Origin: Bacillota bacterium | GTDB taxonomy: Bacteria; Bacillota; Clostridia; Acetivibrionales; Acetivibrionaceae | DNA length: 64,000 nucleotides | NCBI GenBank assembly: GCA_023398495.1 | Contig: JAEWSG010000142.1 | Location: 62,001-126,000 of the forward strand | Reading direction: 5' to 3' | Shown here: one piece after another, positions 8,587-18,835 of the stretch | Layout of the letters: each line of letters begins with the position of its first letter | Position numbering within the stretch: position 1 is the stretch's first letter | Program-made: the position numbers and the translations under genes | The notes under the pieces: generated by a model | Databases searched by the model: none | What the model saw: the letters and a program-made list of their open reading frames with translations, nothing else | What the model was told of the DNA's origin: nothing

Positions 8587-11500
8587 TTAAAAATCACTCT
8601 CAAAATTTATAGAACTATTATAAGCCTCCAGCATTAAATAAAGCTTGTTTGTGTACATTGTCTCCAATCGGTGTATCTGCTTCAAACTATCTATGCATTC
8701 GATAATTTTGCTCTCCTTATACTTAGATGTATGCATAAATCTGAGCAAATTAACTCTGATTAAATCCCAACAACTTAAAATTGATTTTAAGATTTCTTCT
8801 ACTTCTGAATAGTCTGTATATAGTTTCTCTAGCTTGTATATTTCAGCCCGCTTTGCATTTATAACAACATTCATAACATTTAGAATTTGATCAACATTTT
8901 TTCTTAGACTTTCTTCATTTAATGCTATATCTTCAAATTGCTTACCAAAATCCTCAAGATAACTTAGCCCCTTTATAACTTCAGCTTTTTTAGAAATCAT
9001 GTTGTCAGCATAAATCTTTGCATAGTCTGTATCTTTATAATGTACGTTTTCACTAAATAAGCTCACCTCAAAATATGTAGGGAAAATTTCGCCTTCTTTT
9101 TGGCATAACTTACTAAAGCCCAGGCTTCGAATGTCGGATTTCCCAAAGTGCTCAATATACCCTTTATATGAGTTTACAATATCTGAATAACTGATGGTCC
9201 GCTCCTCATAGACAAAGCTACCTGCATTGCGGTGCTCCAATACATGGAATTCTTTCTTATTGACATCAAAACCGTAAATTAAAAGGCAATGTGGCCAATG
9301 AGTTTTCATATAGGTGTCAGGTCTAATTGACTCATAATAACAGTCTACGCATATCAATACCGGTTTGTTCGAAGCGATAGAAGCTGTAATATTATCAATT
9401 AAATCAGTACAATTATGCTTGGCAGTGATATTTAACCCAAGATTTTGGCATATCTGCTCAAGTGTCTCCCGTGCTTCATAATGAATTTCCAGCTTATAAA
9501 AGCCATCTTCTTCTGAATAACAGTACATACTGACATCATTAGCTAAAAAAGGCTTTATAGACTTTTCAAAATACAATATTGAAGGGAAAAAAGCACTATA
9601 GAAGCAACCCCTGTATATTAAATCGTTAAAGGGTTGCATGCCTTGAAGCAAAGTTGTGGCATCTCTCTCAACATATCTTGCAAGTTCAATCACAGTAGGG
9701 TAAAGACTTACATCTGAATATTCTATTGGAATATTGTTCTTTTCCATTTCAGTCTCAAGTTTTAGTGCCAGTAACGAATTAACTCCTAAAGTGAAGAAAT
9801 CCTCATTCACATCTAATTCTTCAACGCCAAGTAATCCTCCCAATATTTCCCCTATCTTTCTCTCCATCTCTGTATAGTTTTCTTCATGCTTCCCAATTAA
9901 TTTAATACTTGTTTGTCGGTTCTTTTCTTTTTTTGCCATGCTTTTATCTGATCTATCTCTAATTTTTTTCGCTCTACTACTTATTTCTTCTGATAATCTT
10001 ATTGGATAAAAAGCTTCATTATCAAAGAAAGCATTTTGATAATTAGGTTCGGCAATTACTACCCTATTTAACCTTTTGCCAAGCACAGTGTCGAAAGCAT
10101 ATATTGCATCTTCAGTAGAAATAACCTTAAATACTCCATCATGATTTATACCAAAGTCAACAGACATCCCCGTTTCCTTCCACGCAGTCCAGTTTATGGC
10201 CAAGGTCTTCTTTCCTTTTTTGTTTCTGTAGTCTGAAAATGCATCTAGAAAACTATTAGCAGCAGTATAGTCTCCTTGACCTGGGCCCCCTGTAATTGAA
10301 ACAATAGAAGAAAACACCACGAAAAAGTCCATATTTTCATCCTCAGTCAGGCTATCAAGTATCAAAGTGCCATCTACTTTAGGTGCAATAACATTTCTGA
10401 ATGTGTCCTCCTTCTTATTGATAATAAACCCATCTCCAGCCACACCAGCTGCATGCATTATGCCGTTAATCCTACCGAATTCAGTTTTTAAGTTACTTAT
10501 CAAAACTCCCATTTGTTCTGGATTTGACACATCAGCACTGATGCAAACTACATTTGTTCCTGCTTTACGCATCTCACTAATAGCCTTTAGACTATTGCAA
10601 AGCTTTATATCTTCATTTTGATATATAATATCCTCCCATTTTTCAGCATCAGGAACAGTCTTACGGCTAATCAGGCATATATTGGCGACACCTTTTCCTG
10701 ATAGGTATTTGCCCATTTCAATCCCAATTCCACCTAGACCTCCAGTAATAATATACACTCCTTGTTCTGAAAATTTTAATTCCTCTGAGGCTTTTTCTTC
10801 TAAATTAAGCTCTTTGAATTCTTCAACATACCTTTTTCCGTCACGGTAGGAAGCCAGATAAGTATTATAATCTGCAGCCATCTCACTATACAAATCCTCG
10901 GCAGTTGCCTCTTTGTCTATATCAATACATCTTAACCTCAGGTTGGAAAACTCGCTTCCTATTACCTTGCCCATACTTAAAAATGCATTACTATAAGGGT
11001 TGATATATTCTTCCTGTCGGTTTACCTCAGAAGCATAATCAGCTACTAATATCAATTCGAGATTATTTTTGACCTCACTTTTATAGAAGGCCTTAACTAA
11101 GCAGAACAGACTTAGAATTCCTGTCCTTTTCATATTCTCAAGGTTGTGAAGAGCTTTAATATCATAAACCTTTTCAGGTATTGACAAGTGAATTACTTTT
11201 GTAAGACCTGAATCTACCGAATACTTTATTAATTCTACGTAATCTTCCTCTATTGGCCTTACAACAAATTTGTTGTCAGAAAGCCGTAGGTAACTATCTC
11301 CAATATATGCTTCCAGGACTTTTGAACCTTTTTTACCAAGTAAATCTACTACCGATGCAAGAATTTGCGTTTGGGTTCCTAATACCAGTATGGTTTCACC
11401 AGACAGGTCAGAATCTTGTGCTTCCAACTTCTTTGGCACCCATACCGTCTCATAATATTTATCAGCCTTACCAGCTAAATCCCGGAACCTTTTTGAAGCA

Positions 11501-14277
11501 TTATCTACTTTTTTAACTGTATACTCTTCGGCCTCGGCGAATACTGTTCCGTCTTGGTTTAACAAAGCTATATCAAAGGATACTCTGTCCTGATTTTCAC
11601 TTTCAAAGTTCTTTCTTTTAATGTAACTGTAAAATCTACCTGGGGTAGATCCGTATACTCTCAAGGTCTTATATGCAAGAGGCAGATACAAACTCCCCCC
11701 TAAATTCCCATTAGTTGTATTGACAGCACAATCCATCAAGGCAGGATGCAAAAAATACTCCTCCAGATCTTTTAAATACTCAGCCTTCATCTCAAAATAG
11801 CATAAGAATTCATCGTTTCCTACATATACGTCACAGATATTGTTCCACCTTGGCCCGAATTTTACCGGACCTTCTTTAATCAGATCCATATCTATAACTG
11901 CCTTTTCTTTACAAACTTTTCTTATAGCCTCAAGATCCAGCTTTTTGTTACTTTTTGCTTTTTCTTCGCAAGTAGCATGACCCTCCGCATGTTTTATCCA
12001 TTTGCCCTCTTCTGTCTTACTTGCAATAATAATTTCTACAGAATCTGCATCCTCTGAGACCAAGGTCTGTACCTCTTTGTACTCACCTTCACCAACCACT
12101 AGAGGTTCAATAAAATATACATCACTTAGGAAAACCTCCTTACCCGGAAAATCTAAAGAACAGCCTGCCCTCATCATTTCAAGGTATGTAGTACCGGGAA
12201 CTACACAGTTCCCCATAATTCTATGTTCATCAAGAACCCAATGTTTTTCGGAACTGAATTCAGTTATATATACCTTCTGGTTAATAGAATCAGATAATAA
12301 CTCCTCCAATAATGGATGCTTTATACACTTTCTGTCTATAACCTTAGGTTTCTTTAAGCTCTTTTCCCGATTAAACCAGCATCTGTTTTGTTCAAAAGCA
12401 TAGGTAGGAAGGCTTATTCTTTTACTATTACTACCTGCATAAAACTCCTTCCAGTCTATTTGTGCACCCTTAACATAGAGGCTGCAAATGTCTCTGATGA
12501 TATTTAGGTCCCCTTTTCCTGAGGCTATAAGCCTTTCAAGTTTGGAACCAGCTTCGTTTGTATAATGCAGCACTTCATCTTCTGATGATATTTTACTTAA
12601 ATACACCTTGTTTTCTGTGTCTTCATAACCTTCAGTAATTGAGTAATCCAATGCTTCTAACTTCTTTTTTAACTCCTCAAGGCTACCAGCTACTATTGCC
12701 AACCTATACTCATAATGCCCTCTTCCTGTACAGGTAGTAAAACATAAATCGCTTAATCTACATTCGGTTTCTCTAAGATACTTTTTATAGCTTTCTATTA
12801 AAGCAGCAAAGGATGTTTTGCTTTTTGCAGACAATGTAAAAACTTGAGTTGTGTTTTCTTCCATGTTGTTTTTTTCTTCACAGGGTGCCTCTTCCATTAC
12901 AATATGACAATTTGTTCCGCTAAAACCAAAAGAACTTACTCCACACCTTCTTGGATATGCTTCAGTTTCCCATGGGAAAGTCTTATCCGAAACATATACG
13001 GGTGATTGCTCAAAACTAATAGCTCTATTAGGCTTGTTAAAATGCAACGAAGCCGGTATTGTTCTGTGCTTTAATGCAAGAGCCGATTTTATCAAAGCAG
13101 CCGCACCTGCTGTATTATCAAGATGCCCTATATTTGTTTTTACCGAACCAACAGCACAAAACTGTTTCTTTAGGGTACGTTCGGCAAAAGCTTTAGAGAT
13201 AGCCGCAATTTCTACAGGATCTCCTAATTTCGTTCCTGTACCGTGGGCTTCTATGTACGAAATGGTTTCAGGATCAATGCCGGCATCGTCCCAAGCCTTC
13301 AATATGACTTCCTTTTGTGCAAGAGCGTTTGGTGCTGTAATACTTATTGAAGTGCCATCCTGATTAGATGCTATCCCTTTAATAACTGCATATATATTGT
13401 CCTTGTCTTCAAGAGCTTTGCTTAAAGGTTTTAATACTATAACAGCTGTACCCTCTCCCCAGGTGGTTCCATCCGAATCATCGTCAAAGGTCTTTGTCTT
13501 ATTGGTTTTGGACTCAATCCCTGTCTCATATGCCCCCTCAACAGGAAGGAAGTTTATTCTTACGCCTCCTGCTAGTGCCTGCTCACAATCACCATTTCTA
13601 ATGCTCTTACAGGCAAGATATATTGCAACAAGAGATGATGAACATGCAGTATCTACCATTATACTAGGACCTTTCAAGTCCAGAAGGTATGACAATCTCC
13701 CTGATATTATTGAGGCCATATTCCCTGGTATAGACAAACCCGTAAGCGAAGGATCAGACTTCATGATGTAGCTGCCATAAACCGACCAACTGCTGTAGCC
13801 TACGAAAACTCCGGTATTTGTACCAACAAGTCCATCTCCACCATAACCAGCATCTTCTATAGCCTTATATGCCGTTTGCATAAACAGTCTTTGATTAGGA
13901 TCCATCAGCTTTGCCTCTAAGGGTGACAAATTAAAGAATTTATAATCAAATTTATCTATATCATCAAGGTATCCGCCTTTTTTATAAGTAAAATTTCTAT
14001 CTTCATAATTGAAATTCATATTAAGCAGCTCTTCCATGTCCGCTTTTCTTTTCTCTGGAAAGTCCCTAATACAATCCACTCTATTTACCAGGTTCATCCA
14101 GAATGAATCAACATCCTCTGCCATAGGCAGCTTAACAGCCATACCTATAATTGCAATATCTTTTGATGCCGTCTTGTTACCACCCACCATCAGTTTCTTT
14201 AGTATTTCGGCACCAACTTTTTTGTCTATTTTCCCCTGAACCGTATTTTGTATTATAAACTGATTTAAATCACTCAT
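8587..14277 (-). CDS. Trans-AT PKS module KS-DH-KR-ACP with C-terminal BtrH-like domain
   Basis: A protein of about 1896 aa. Domains: KS (~40-460) with Cys in DTACSSS near 211, His in EAHGTGT near 344 and the second His in NIGHLD; no AT domain, only the usual linker, so it is served in trans; DH (~650-900) with intact HRIMGNCVVP near 684 and HPALMD further on; KR (~1120-1440) with GGLGGIG near 1179 and DYTAANSF near 1340; ACP with Ser in GVNSLLAL near 1500; then ~340 residues of BtrH-like papain fold with Cys in YRGCFYSAF near 1557 and His in THWPHCLLIYG. It would add one reduced, dehydrated ketide and then transfer the chain. The start ATG at 14277 is preceded by GGAGGGGG and overlaps the KAS III stop by eight bases; a longer frame to 14352 is unlikely. 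No thioesterase is present. Confidence 0.88.
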   Translation of the reverse strand: MSDLNQFIIQNTVQGKIDKKVGAEILKKLMVGGNKTASKDIAIIGMAVKLPMAEDVDSFWMNLVNRVDCIRDFPEKRKADMEELLNMNFNYEDRNFTYKKGGYLDDIDKFDYKFFNLSPLEAKLMDPNQRLFMQTAYKAIEDAGYGGDGLVGTNTGVFVGYSSWSVYGSYIMKSDPSLTGLSIPGNMASIISGRLSYLLDLKGPSIMVDTACSSSLVAIYLACKSIRNGDCEQALAGGVRINFLPVEGAYETGIESKTNKTKTFDDDSDGTTWGEGTAVIVLKPLSKALEDKDNIYAVIKGIASNQDGTSISITAPNALAQKEVILKAWDDAGIDPETISYIEAHGTGTKLGDPVEIAAISKAFAERTLKKQFCAVGSVKTNIGHLDNTAGAAALIKSALALKHRTIPASLHFNKPNRAISFEQSPVYVSDKTFPWETEAYPRRCGVSSFGFSGTNCHIVMEEAPCEEKNNMEENTTQVFTLSAKSKTSFAALIESYKKYLRETECRLSDLCFTTCTGRGHYEYRLAIVAGSLEELKKKLEALDYSITEGYEDTENKVYLSKISSEDEVLHYTNEAGSKLERLIASGKGDLNIIRDICSLYVKGAQIDWKEFYAGSNSKRISLPTYAFEQNRCWFNREKSLKKPKVIDRKCIKHPLLEELLSDSINQKVYITEFSSEKHWVLDEHRIMGNCVVPGTTYLEMMRAGCSLDFPGKEVFLSDVYFIEPLVVGEGEYKEVQTLVSEDADSVEIIIASKTEEGKWIKHAEGHATCEEKAKSNKKLDLEAIRKVCKEKAVIDMDLIKEGPVKFGPRWNNICDVYVGNDEFLCYFEMKAEYLKDLEEYFLHPALMDCAVNTTNGNLGGSLYLPLAYKTLRVYGSTPGRFYSYIKRKNFESENQDRVSFDIALLNQDGTVFAEAEEYTVKKVDNASKRFRDLAGKADKYYETVWVPKKLEAQDSDLSGETILVLGTQTQILASVVDLLGKKGSKVLEAYIGDSYLRLSDNKFVVRPIEEDYVELIKYSVDSGLTKVIHLSIPEKVYDIKALHNLENMKRTGILSLFCLVKAFYKSEVKNNLELILVADYASEVNRQEEYINPYSNAFLSMGKVIGSEFSNLRLRCIDIDKEATAEDLYSEMAADYNTYLASYRDGKRYVEEFKELNLEEKASEELKFSEQGVYIITGGLGGIGIEMGKYLSGKGVANICLISRKTVPDAEKWEDIIYQNEDIKLCNSLKAISEMRKAGTNVVCISADVSNPEQMGVLISNLKTEFGRINGIMHAAGVAGDGFIINKKEDTFRNVIAPKVDGTLILDSLTEDENMDFFVVFSSIVSITGGPGQGDYTAANSFLDAFSDYRNKKGKKTLAINWTAWKETGMSVDFGINHDGVFKVISTEDAIYAFDTVLGKRLNRVVIAEPNYQNAFFDNEAFYPIRLSEEISSRAKKIRDRSDKSMAKKEKNRQTSIKLIGKHEENYTEMERKIGEILGGLLGVEELDVNEDFFTLGVNSLLALKLETEMEKNNIPIEYSDVSLYPTVIELARYVERDATTLLQGMQPFNDLIYRGCFYSAFFPSILYFEKSIKPFLANDVSMYCYSEEDGFYKLEIHYEARETLEQICQNLGLNITAKHNCTDLIDNITASIASNKPVLICVDCYYESIRPDTYMKTHWPHCLLIYGFDVNKKEFHVLEHRNAGSFVYEERTISYSDIVNSYKGYIEHFGKSDIRSLGFSKLCQKEGEIFPTYFEVSLFSENVHYKDTDYAKIYADNMISKKAEVIKGLSYLEDFGKQFEDIALNEESLRKNVDQILNVMNVVINAKRAEIYKLEKLYTDYSEVEEILKSILSCWDLIRVNLLRFMHTSKYKESKIIECIDSLKQIHRLETMYTNKLYLMLEAYNSSINFESDF

Positions 14278-15232
14278 TTGTACCCCCTCCGAAATCCAGG
14301 ATAACTCCGTTATACACAGCATCCATACCCTCACCAATTGTCCCGGAGCCATACATCAGCACTTTTCCCGTACCCGAAAAGGAAGTATCCCTGCAAAAAT
14401 CAGTATAATTTCTAATAGAATCCACTTCAGCTAAATGCCCACCTTTTGATATATTAGTGGTGAAAAATTTATCAATACTAATCGACATATACTGGGAGTA
14501 CATGTGGTATTCTGAGTAATTTATATTCTGAGGAATTATTTTTACCAAGTCATCTACAGTCAGGTTATTGGCCTTCAGAAGGTCGGAAATGAACTCCACT
14601 CCTTTCTTTGCTATCTCAAGACCACCAACTTTGGGAACCAGGTTATTGTATTTGTAGAAACTGTATCTTCCATCGGATATAGAATTACATCCGGATATTT
14701 TACACTTATAGTTTTCGTTTCCCACCAAAACAATACTTGCACCGTCACCCACCACTGTTGTGCCTGTATACCTATCTTCCATTTCCCGTCCGTAGCAAAC
14801 GGATACGATAAGAACGTTCCTGGCTAAACCGCTGTTTACAAGTGCATATGCGTACTGTATAGTCTGAAGGGTGGTTACACACTCCTGAACCATACCTGTG
14901 ATGGAAGCCTTCTGCAAACCATAGTTTTCTTGCAGGTAGTAAGGAATATATACACCCTTTCTCGACCAATTATCAGGACTTGTAAAAATTATCTGAGTAA
15001 TATCCTGAAGCTCTACAGAGCATTTTTCAAAAAAACGCTTTAATAGAACATCAAGCATTTGTATTTCATTTTTTTCAGTCTCAATACATACTGATTCCTG
15101 CTTACTCTGGCTAATAAAGCATTCGCAAAAATCCTCATCTCGTGCGTGTTTGAATTTGCTACATTTAAGAAAATCCCAAACAGGCAAATAGTAATCCGGT
15201 AAATAATAATCCGAGTAAATTATTCCAGCCAT
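14270..15232 (-). CDS. KAS III (FabH)-like condensing or acyltransfer enzyme
   Basis: A stand-alone thiolase-fold protein of 320 aa. The nucleophile is the Cys in MVQECVTTLQTI near residue 107, within a typical KAS III context, and GDGASIVLVG matches the mid-domain. The C-terminal half is unusual: the expected HQAN-type motif reads IIPQNIN and the region of the last catalytic residue reads KGGHLAEVDS, so the His is shifted. This recalls KAS III relatives that transfer acyl groups rather than condense. The ATG at 15232 has AAAGG upstream; a TTG two codons earlier is less likely. It overlaps the next PKS gene by eight bases, so the two are probably made in step. Confidence 0.75.
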   Translation of the reverse strand: MAGIIYSDYYLPDYYLPVWDFLKCSKFKHARDEDFCECFISQSKQESVCIETEKNEIQMLDVLLKRFFEKCSVELQDITQIIFTSPDNWSRKGVYIPYYLQENYGLQKASITGMVQECVTTLQTIQYAYALVNSGLARNVLIVSVCYGREMEDRYTGTTVVGDGASIVLVGNENYKCKISGCNSISDGRYSFYKYNNLVPKVGGLEIAKKGVEFISDLLKANNLTVDDLVKIIPQNINYSEYHMYSQYMSISIDKFFTTNISKGGHLAEVDSIRNYTDFCRDTSFSGTGKVLMYGSGTIGEGMDAVYNGVILDFGGGTNE

Positions 15233-15314
15233 CGTCAATTCTACCTTTCTATCTCAATTATTAACCTCTATATTTTCTGTTTTTATTATCAGACCTCGCT
15301 AAAATCAGATAGTC

Positions 15315-18300
15315 CTATTCTTTTATTAAGTCCTTGAAAACCAATGCTAATTTTCTGACAGTAGGGTTTTCAAAGAACTGATATATAGGTACTTCTACCT
15401 TATACCTCTTCCTTAAGCGTGAAATAATTGCAGTTGCAAGCAGAGAATGCCCTCCTAGTTGGAGGAAATTATCATCTATACCAACCTCTTTGAGGTCTAA
15501 CACCTCTGACCAGACTTTGGCTATTGTCTCCTCAAGAGGGTTAGTAGGAGCTGCAATATTGCTTTTAACCTCCAAATAATTCTTACCGTATTCCAACAAT
15601 GCGTCACGGTCGACTTTACCGTTTGGGTTAAGAGGAATGCTGTCAATAAGAATTATATCCGAAGGTATCATATAATCCGGAAGTCTGCTTTTTATATATG
15701 TCTTTATATCCTCAGAAAGTTTCCTGCCACTACACCACTTCATTGAAACAGGATCTCCTTTTACCTCTTCATTTTTCATTGAAGTGGCTTCACTTATTGA
15801 AACTGCATACAAGTTGTATATTTCATTATCTTCAAGCTTCGTATCTTTTAAATATGAAACCTGATAGCCCTTTTGTTCAAGAAGAGACTTAACCTCATCC
15901 AAACGCCCATTAATATCATGAAGCTCCAGAACAATTTGACCTATTCTCCCCCAATGTGCGTCTGATATTCCCTTTATTATATCAAGCTCACTTTTCTCAA
16001 CATCGATCTTTAATAAGTCAATACGCTCAATGCCTTTCTCCTCAATAACTTCTGATATTGTTTTAAGCTCACAATTATAGATTTCACTCCTTAATCGTTC
16101 TTCAACAAGCTCATCTATTTCCTGCTCCGAAATCTCTGACTGGTTACCGCTTTCTTGCATATCATGAAGTATGGCAAGTTTTATGTTTTCATGATCCTCC
16201 TTGTTGTCTGCGTATCTTCCCGACATTATTGATACATTAGGATAATAAGTAATATCTTCTGTTCTGGAAACATCGGATATTCCGCACTTAAACAACTCTA
16301 CATCTATGTCATAGAGCTCAACATTTTTCTTAAGTATGTTGAAAACAGGTTCAATAGGTTCAAATGCATAAATTTTGGCATTTTTACATTCTCTTGCAGC
16401 AAACAGGGTAAACATACCTATATTTGCACCTACATCCATTATAGTGCTTCCCTCATTTAAGGTTATTCCGCCTTGCAGATATGTCTGCTCATCAAAAATT
16501 TCTCTATACACAAATTCCGTTTCACTCTTATTCAAATGGAAAACCGTCATACCATTAGGGAGGTCATATGTATCCTGCTTGTTATGCAAACCATCTTTTT
16601 CAAGCTTCATAAGTTTTTTTACCACTGGTGCCTTCTCTTGGTCAACTGCAATATATGCCTCAAGCTTGAGATTATCGTAAGGGGTTTCTCTAACTATTAC
16701 AACGGCATCCTTCACACCGCTATGCTGCTTTATTACTGCTTCAATTTCACCAAGCTCAATTCTAAAGCCCCGAATTTTAACCTGATGATCAACCCTTCCA
16801 ACGTACTGAATATTTCCATCAGGTAAATAGTACGCAAGATCCCCTGTCTTGTATAAGAGCTCTCCCTCATCCGTAGCAAAGGGATTTCTTACAAACTTTT
16901 GTTTTGTCAATTGAGCATCGTTAATATAACCAGCACCTACCCCGTCACCTGCAATACACAATTCTCCAATAGTTCCTGGAGGTACCAGTTCATTATTCTT
17001 ATTTAAAATATATAGCCTCGTATTATATACAGGACGCCCTATAGGAACTAATTGAGCATTCTTATAATCACTTTCACTTATAGTATAGAAAGAACATATG
17101 TCGGTACATTCTGTCGGTCCGTATGTATTGATGACTTTTGCCGAAAAGTGTTCCGATTCAACCCATTTCCTCAGCCTTGACAGCGAAATAGGTTCTCCTC
17201 CCAAAAACAGGCCTCTGATAGAACTTAACTTCTTAAAGGAATCCTCCATATCAACAAATGGATAAAATGCACTAGGAGTACAGTTTAGAAGACTTATTCC
17301 CTTGTCGAAGACATACTGCATTAAAAAGCTGGGATCATAGTATTCCATAGCAGTCAAATGTAGTTCTCCCCCAGTAATTAGAGGTGCAAATACATTTTTT
17401 TGAGTAAGATCGAAGGAAAATGAGGAGATCAACATCACCTTATCACTTGAATTTAGATTAAACTCATTAATAAACCAGTTAAGCAGGTTGTTCCACCCTC
17501 GCTGGAAAACACCAGAACCCTTTGGCTTTCCTGTCGAACCGGAAGTATAAATAATATAAGCCATATTCTCCGGGGATATATCTTCAAAATAAGGGTCTTT
17601 CGGATCCTCATCCTCAATCTTGTTCCAGTCTGCGTCAATAAAAAGTTTCTTTAGGTCAAGCTCGGAAAGTAATCCGTCTAAATGATTCCGGGTTATGAGT
17701 ACAACAGGTTTAGCATCCGATAGCATATAATTTATCCTGTCCTTTGGATAATTGGAATCTACAGGAACATAGGCCCCACCTGCTTTCAGAATTCCAAAAA
17801 GTCCTACAACCATTTCGATTGAGGGTTCTAAACAGATACCCACTAGTGAATTTGCTTTTACACCCATCTTCCTTAAATACTTTGCCAGTTTATTGGCTTT
17901 TTGATTTAGTTCCAAATAAGTTATTCTTGTACTCCCGCAGGTTACTGCAACTGTATTGGGAGTTTTACGCACTTGTTCTTCGAAAAGCTGGTGAATGCAC
18001 TTGCTCTTATCATAAGATACATCCGTTTTATTCCACTCTATTAGAAGTTTATTCAATTCCTTTTCACTAAATATAGTAAGTTCTGAAAGCTTTGAATTAG
18101 TATTTTCAAGGGCACTCTCTAAAACCTTCAAAAAATGGCTTATGAACGCAGTGATGGTTTCCTCACTAATGAGGTTGCTGTATTCAACCTGCCCTCTTAG
18201 TTCATCCTCACATTTAGAAAAACACATAGTTATATCGTTTTTTATATCAGGCATCTGCTTGTGGATATTAGTTAATAATATTGTAATATCAAACAAGGGA

Positions 18301-18788
18301 CATTTTCCATCAGTATCTGAAAGTCCAAGTTCACTAATAAGTTCCGACAGAGCATAGTCTTGCCTTTCATAATCCTCCAAAAGGTTCTTCCTTACGCTCA
18401 AAAGGAAATCACGGAAGGTCAGGTTGCTATCTATTGTATTAATAACCGCTATTGCATCACCTTCAGAATCTGAGCCATCCTCTTTTTTGATGACTGGACT
18501 TCCGATTATGATTCTTTCATTGCCAGTATACTTGTATAAGCATATATTAAGTACAGCCACCAGTGTAGTATATAAGAGGAAATCCTTGCCCTTTGTCAGA
18601 TTGTCAAGCTTCTTTAGCAAATCACTACTAATGCTAACAGGCATAAACTTTCTTGCTTCAGAAGTCTCCTGCATTAACACACAATCCTGCTTTACACTTG
18701 CCTTTTCAGGAATGCCGGATAATTTTTTTAACCAATATCTGCGGTTCTCAATTAACTTCTCATCAAATTTATGATCTATTGTACTCAT
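15315..18788 (-). CDS. NRPS: partial C domain, A domain interrupted by FkbM methyltransferase, PCP
   Basis: About 1157 aa. Residues ~15-215 are only the C-terminal half of a condensation domain; the HHxxxDG half is absent. The A domain shows TSGSTGKPKG near 416, NTYGPTE and YKTGDLAYY. Between A8 (VKIRGFRIELGE) and A10 (NPNGKVDRDALL near 1056) an FkbM-type SAM methyltransferase is inserted, with MDVGANIGMFTLF near 786 and IDLLKIDVEKSE. The PCP has LGGHSLLA near 1112. The substrate code I read by eye is D-L-K-N-F-G-T-D-I-K, which I cannot assign safely. Position suggests methylation of the carrier-bound amino acid. The ATG at 18788 has AAGGGAG nine bases upstream; the earlier ATG at 18797 touches that site. 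It follows the radical SAM gene by 47 bases. Confidence 0.86.
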   Translation of the reverse strand: MSTIDHKFDEKLIENRRYWLKKLSGIPEKASVKQDCVLMQETSEARKFMPVSISSDLLKKLDNLTKGKDFLLYTTLVAVLNICLYKYTGNERIIIGSPVIKKEDGSDSEGDAIAVINTIDSNLTFRDFLLSVRKNLLEDYERQDYALSELISELGLSDTDGKCPLFDITILLTNIHKQMPDIKNDITMCFSKCEDELRGQVEYSNLISEETITAFISHFLKVLESALENTNSKLSELTIFSEKELNKLLIEWNKTDVSYDKSKCIHQLFEEQVRKTPNTVAVTCGSTRITYLELNQKANKLAKYLRKMGVKANSLVGICLEPSIEMVVGLFGILKAGGAYVPVDSNYPKDRINYMLSDAKPVVLITRNHLDGLLSELDLKKLFIDADWNKIEDEDPKDPYFEDISPENMAYIIYTSGSTGKPKGSGVFQRGWNNLLNWFINEFNLNSSDKVMLISSFSFDLTQKNVFAPLITGGELHLTAMEYYDPSFLMQYVFDKGISLLNCTPSAFYPFVDMEDSFKKLSSIRGLFLGGEPISLSRLRKWVESEHFSAKVINTYGPTECTDICSFYTISESDYKNAQLVPIGRPVYNTRLYILNKNNELVPPGTIGELCIAGDGVGAGYINDAQLTKQKFVRNPFATDEGELLYKTGDLAYYLPDGNIQYVGRVDHQVKIRGFRIELGEIEAVIKQHSGVKDAVVIVRETPYDNLKLEAYIAVDQEKAPVVKKLMKLEKDGLHNKQDTYDLPNGMTVFHLNKSETEFVYREIFDEQTYLQGGITLNEGSTIMDVGANIGMFTLFAARECKNAKIYAFEPIEPVFNILKKNVELYDIDVELFKCGISDVSRTEDITYYPNVSIMSGRYADNKEDHENIKLAILHDMQESGNQSEISEQEIDELVEERLRSEIYNCELKTISEVIEEKGIERIDLLKIDVEKSELDIIKGISDAHWGRIGQIVLELHDINGRLDEVKSLLEQKGYQVSYLKDTKLEDNEIYNLYAVSISEATSMKNEEVKGDPVSMKWCSGRKLSEDIKTYIKSRLPDYMIPSDIILIDSIPLNPNGKVDRDALLEYGKNYLEVKSNIAAPTNPLEETIAKVWSEVLDLKEVGIDDNFLQLGGHSLLATAIISRLRKRYKVEVPIYQFFENPTVRKLALVFKDLIKE

Positions 18789-18835
18789 ACCAACCATCTC
18801 CCTTATAATATTTAAAACTGCAAGGAACTTATAAC

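Noticed and set aside
12002..13771. Plus-strand ORFs of 100-133 codons inside the PKS genes
   Set aside because: They lie antisense to strongly conserved KS and DH coding sequence, have no ribosome binding sites and no recognisable domains.
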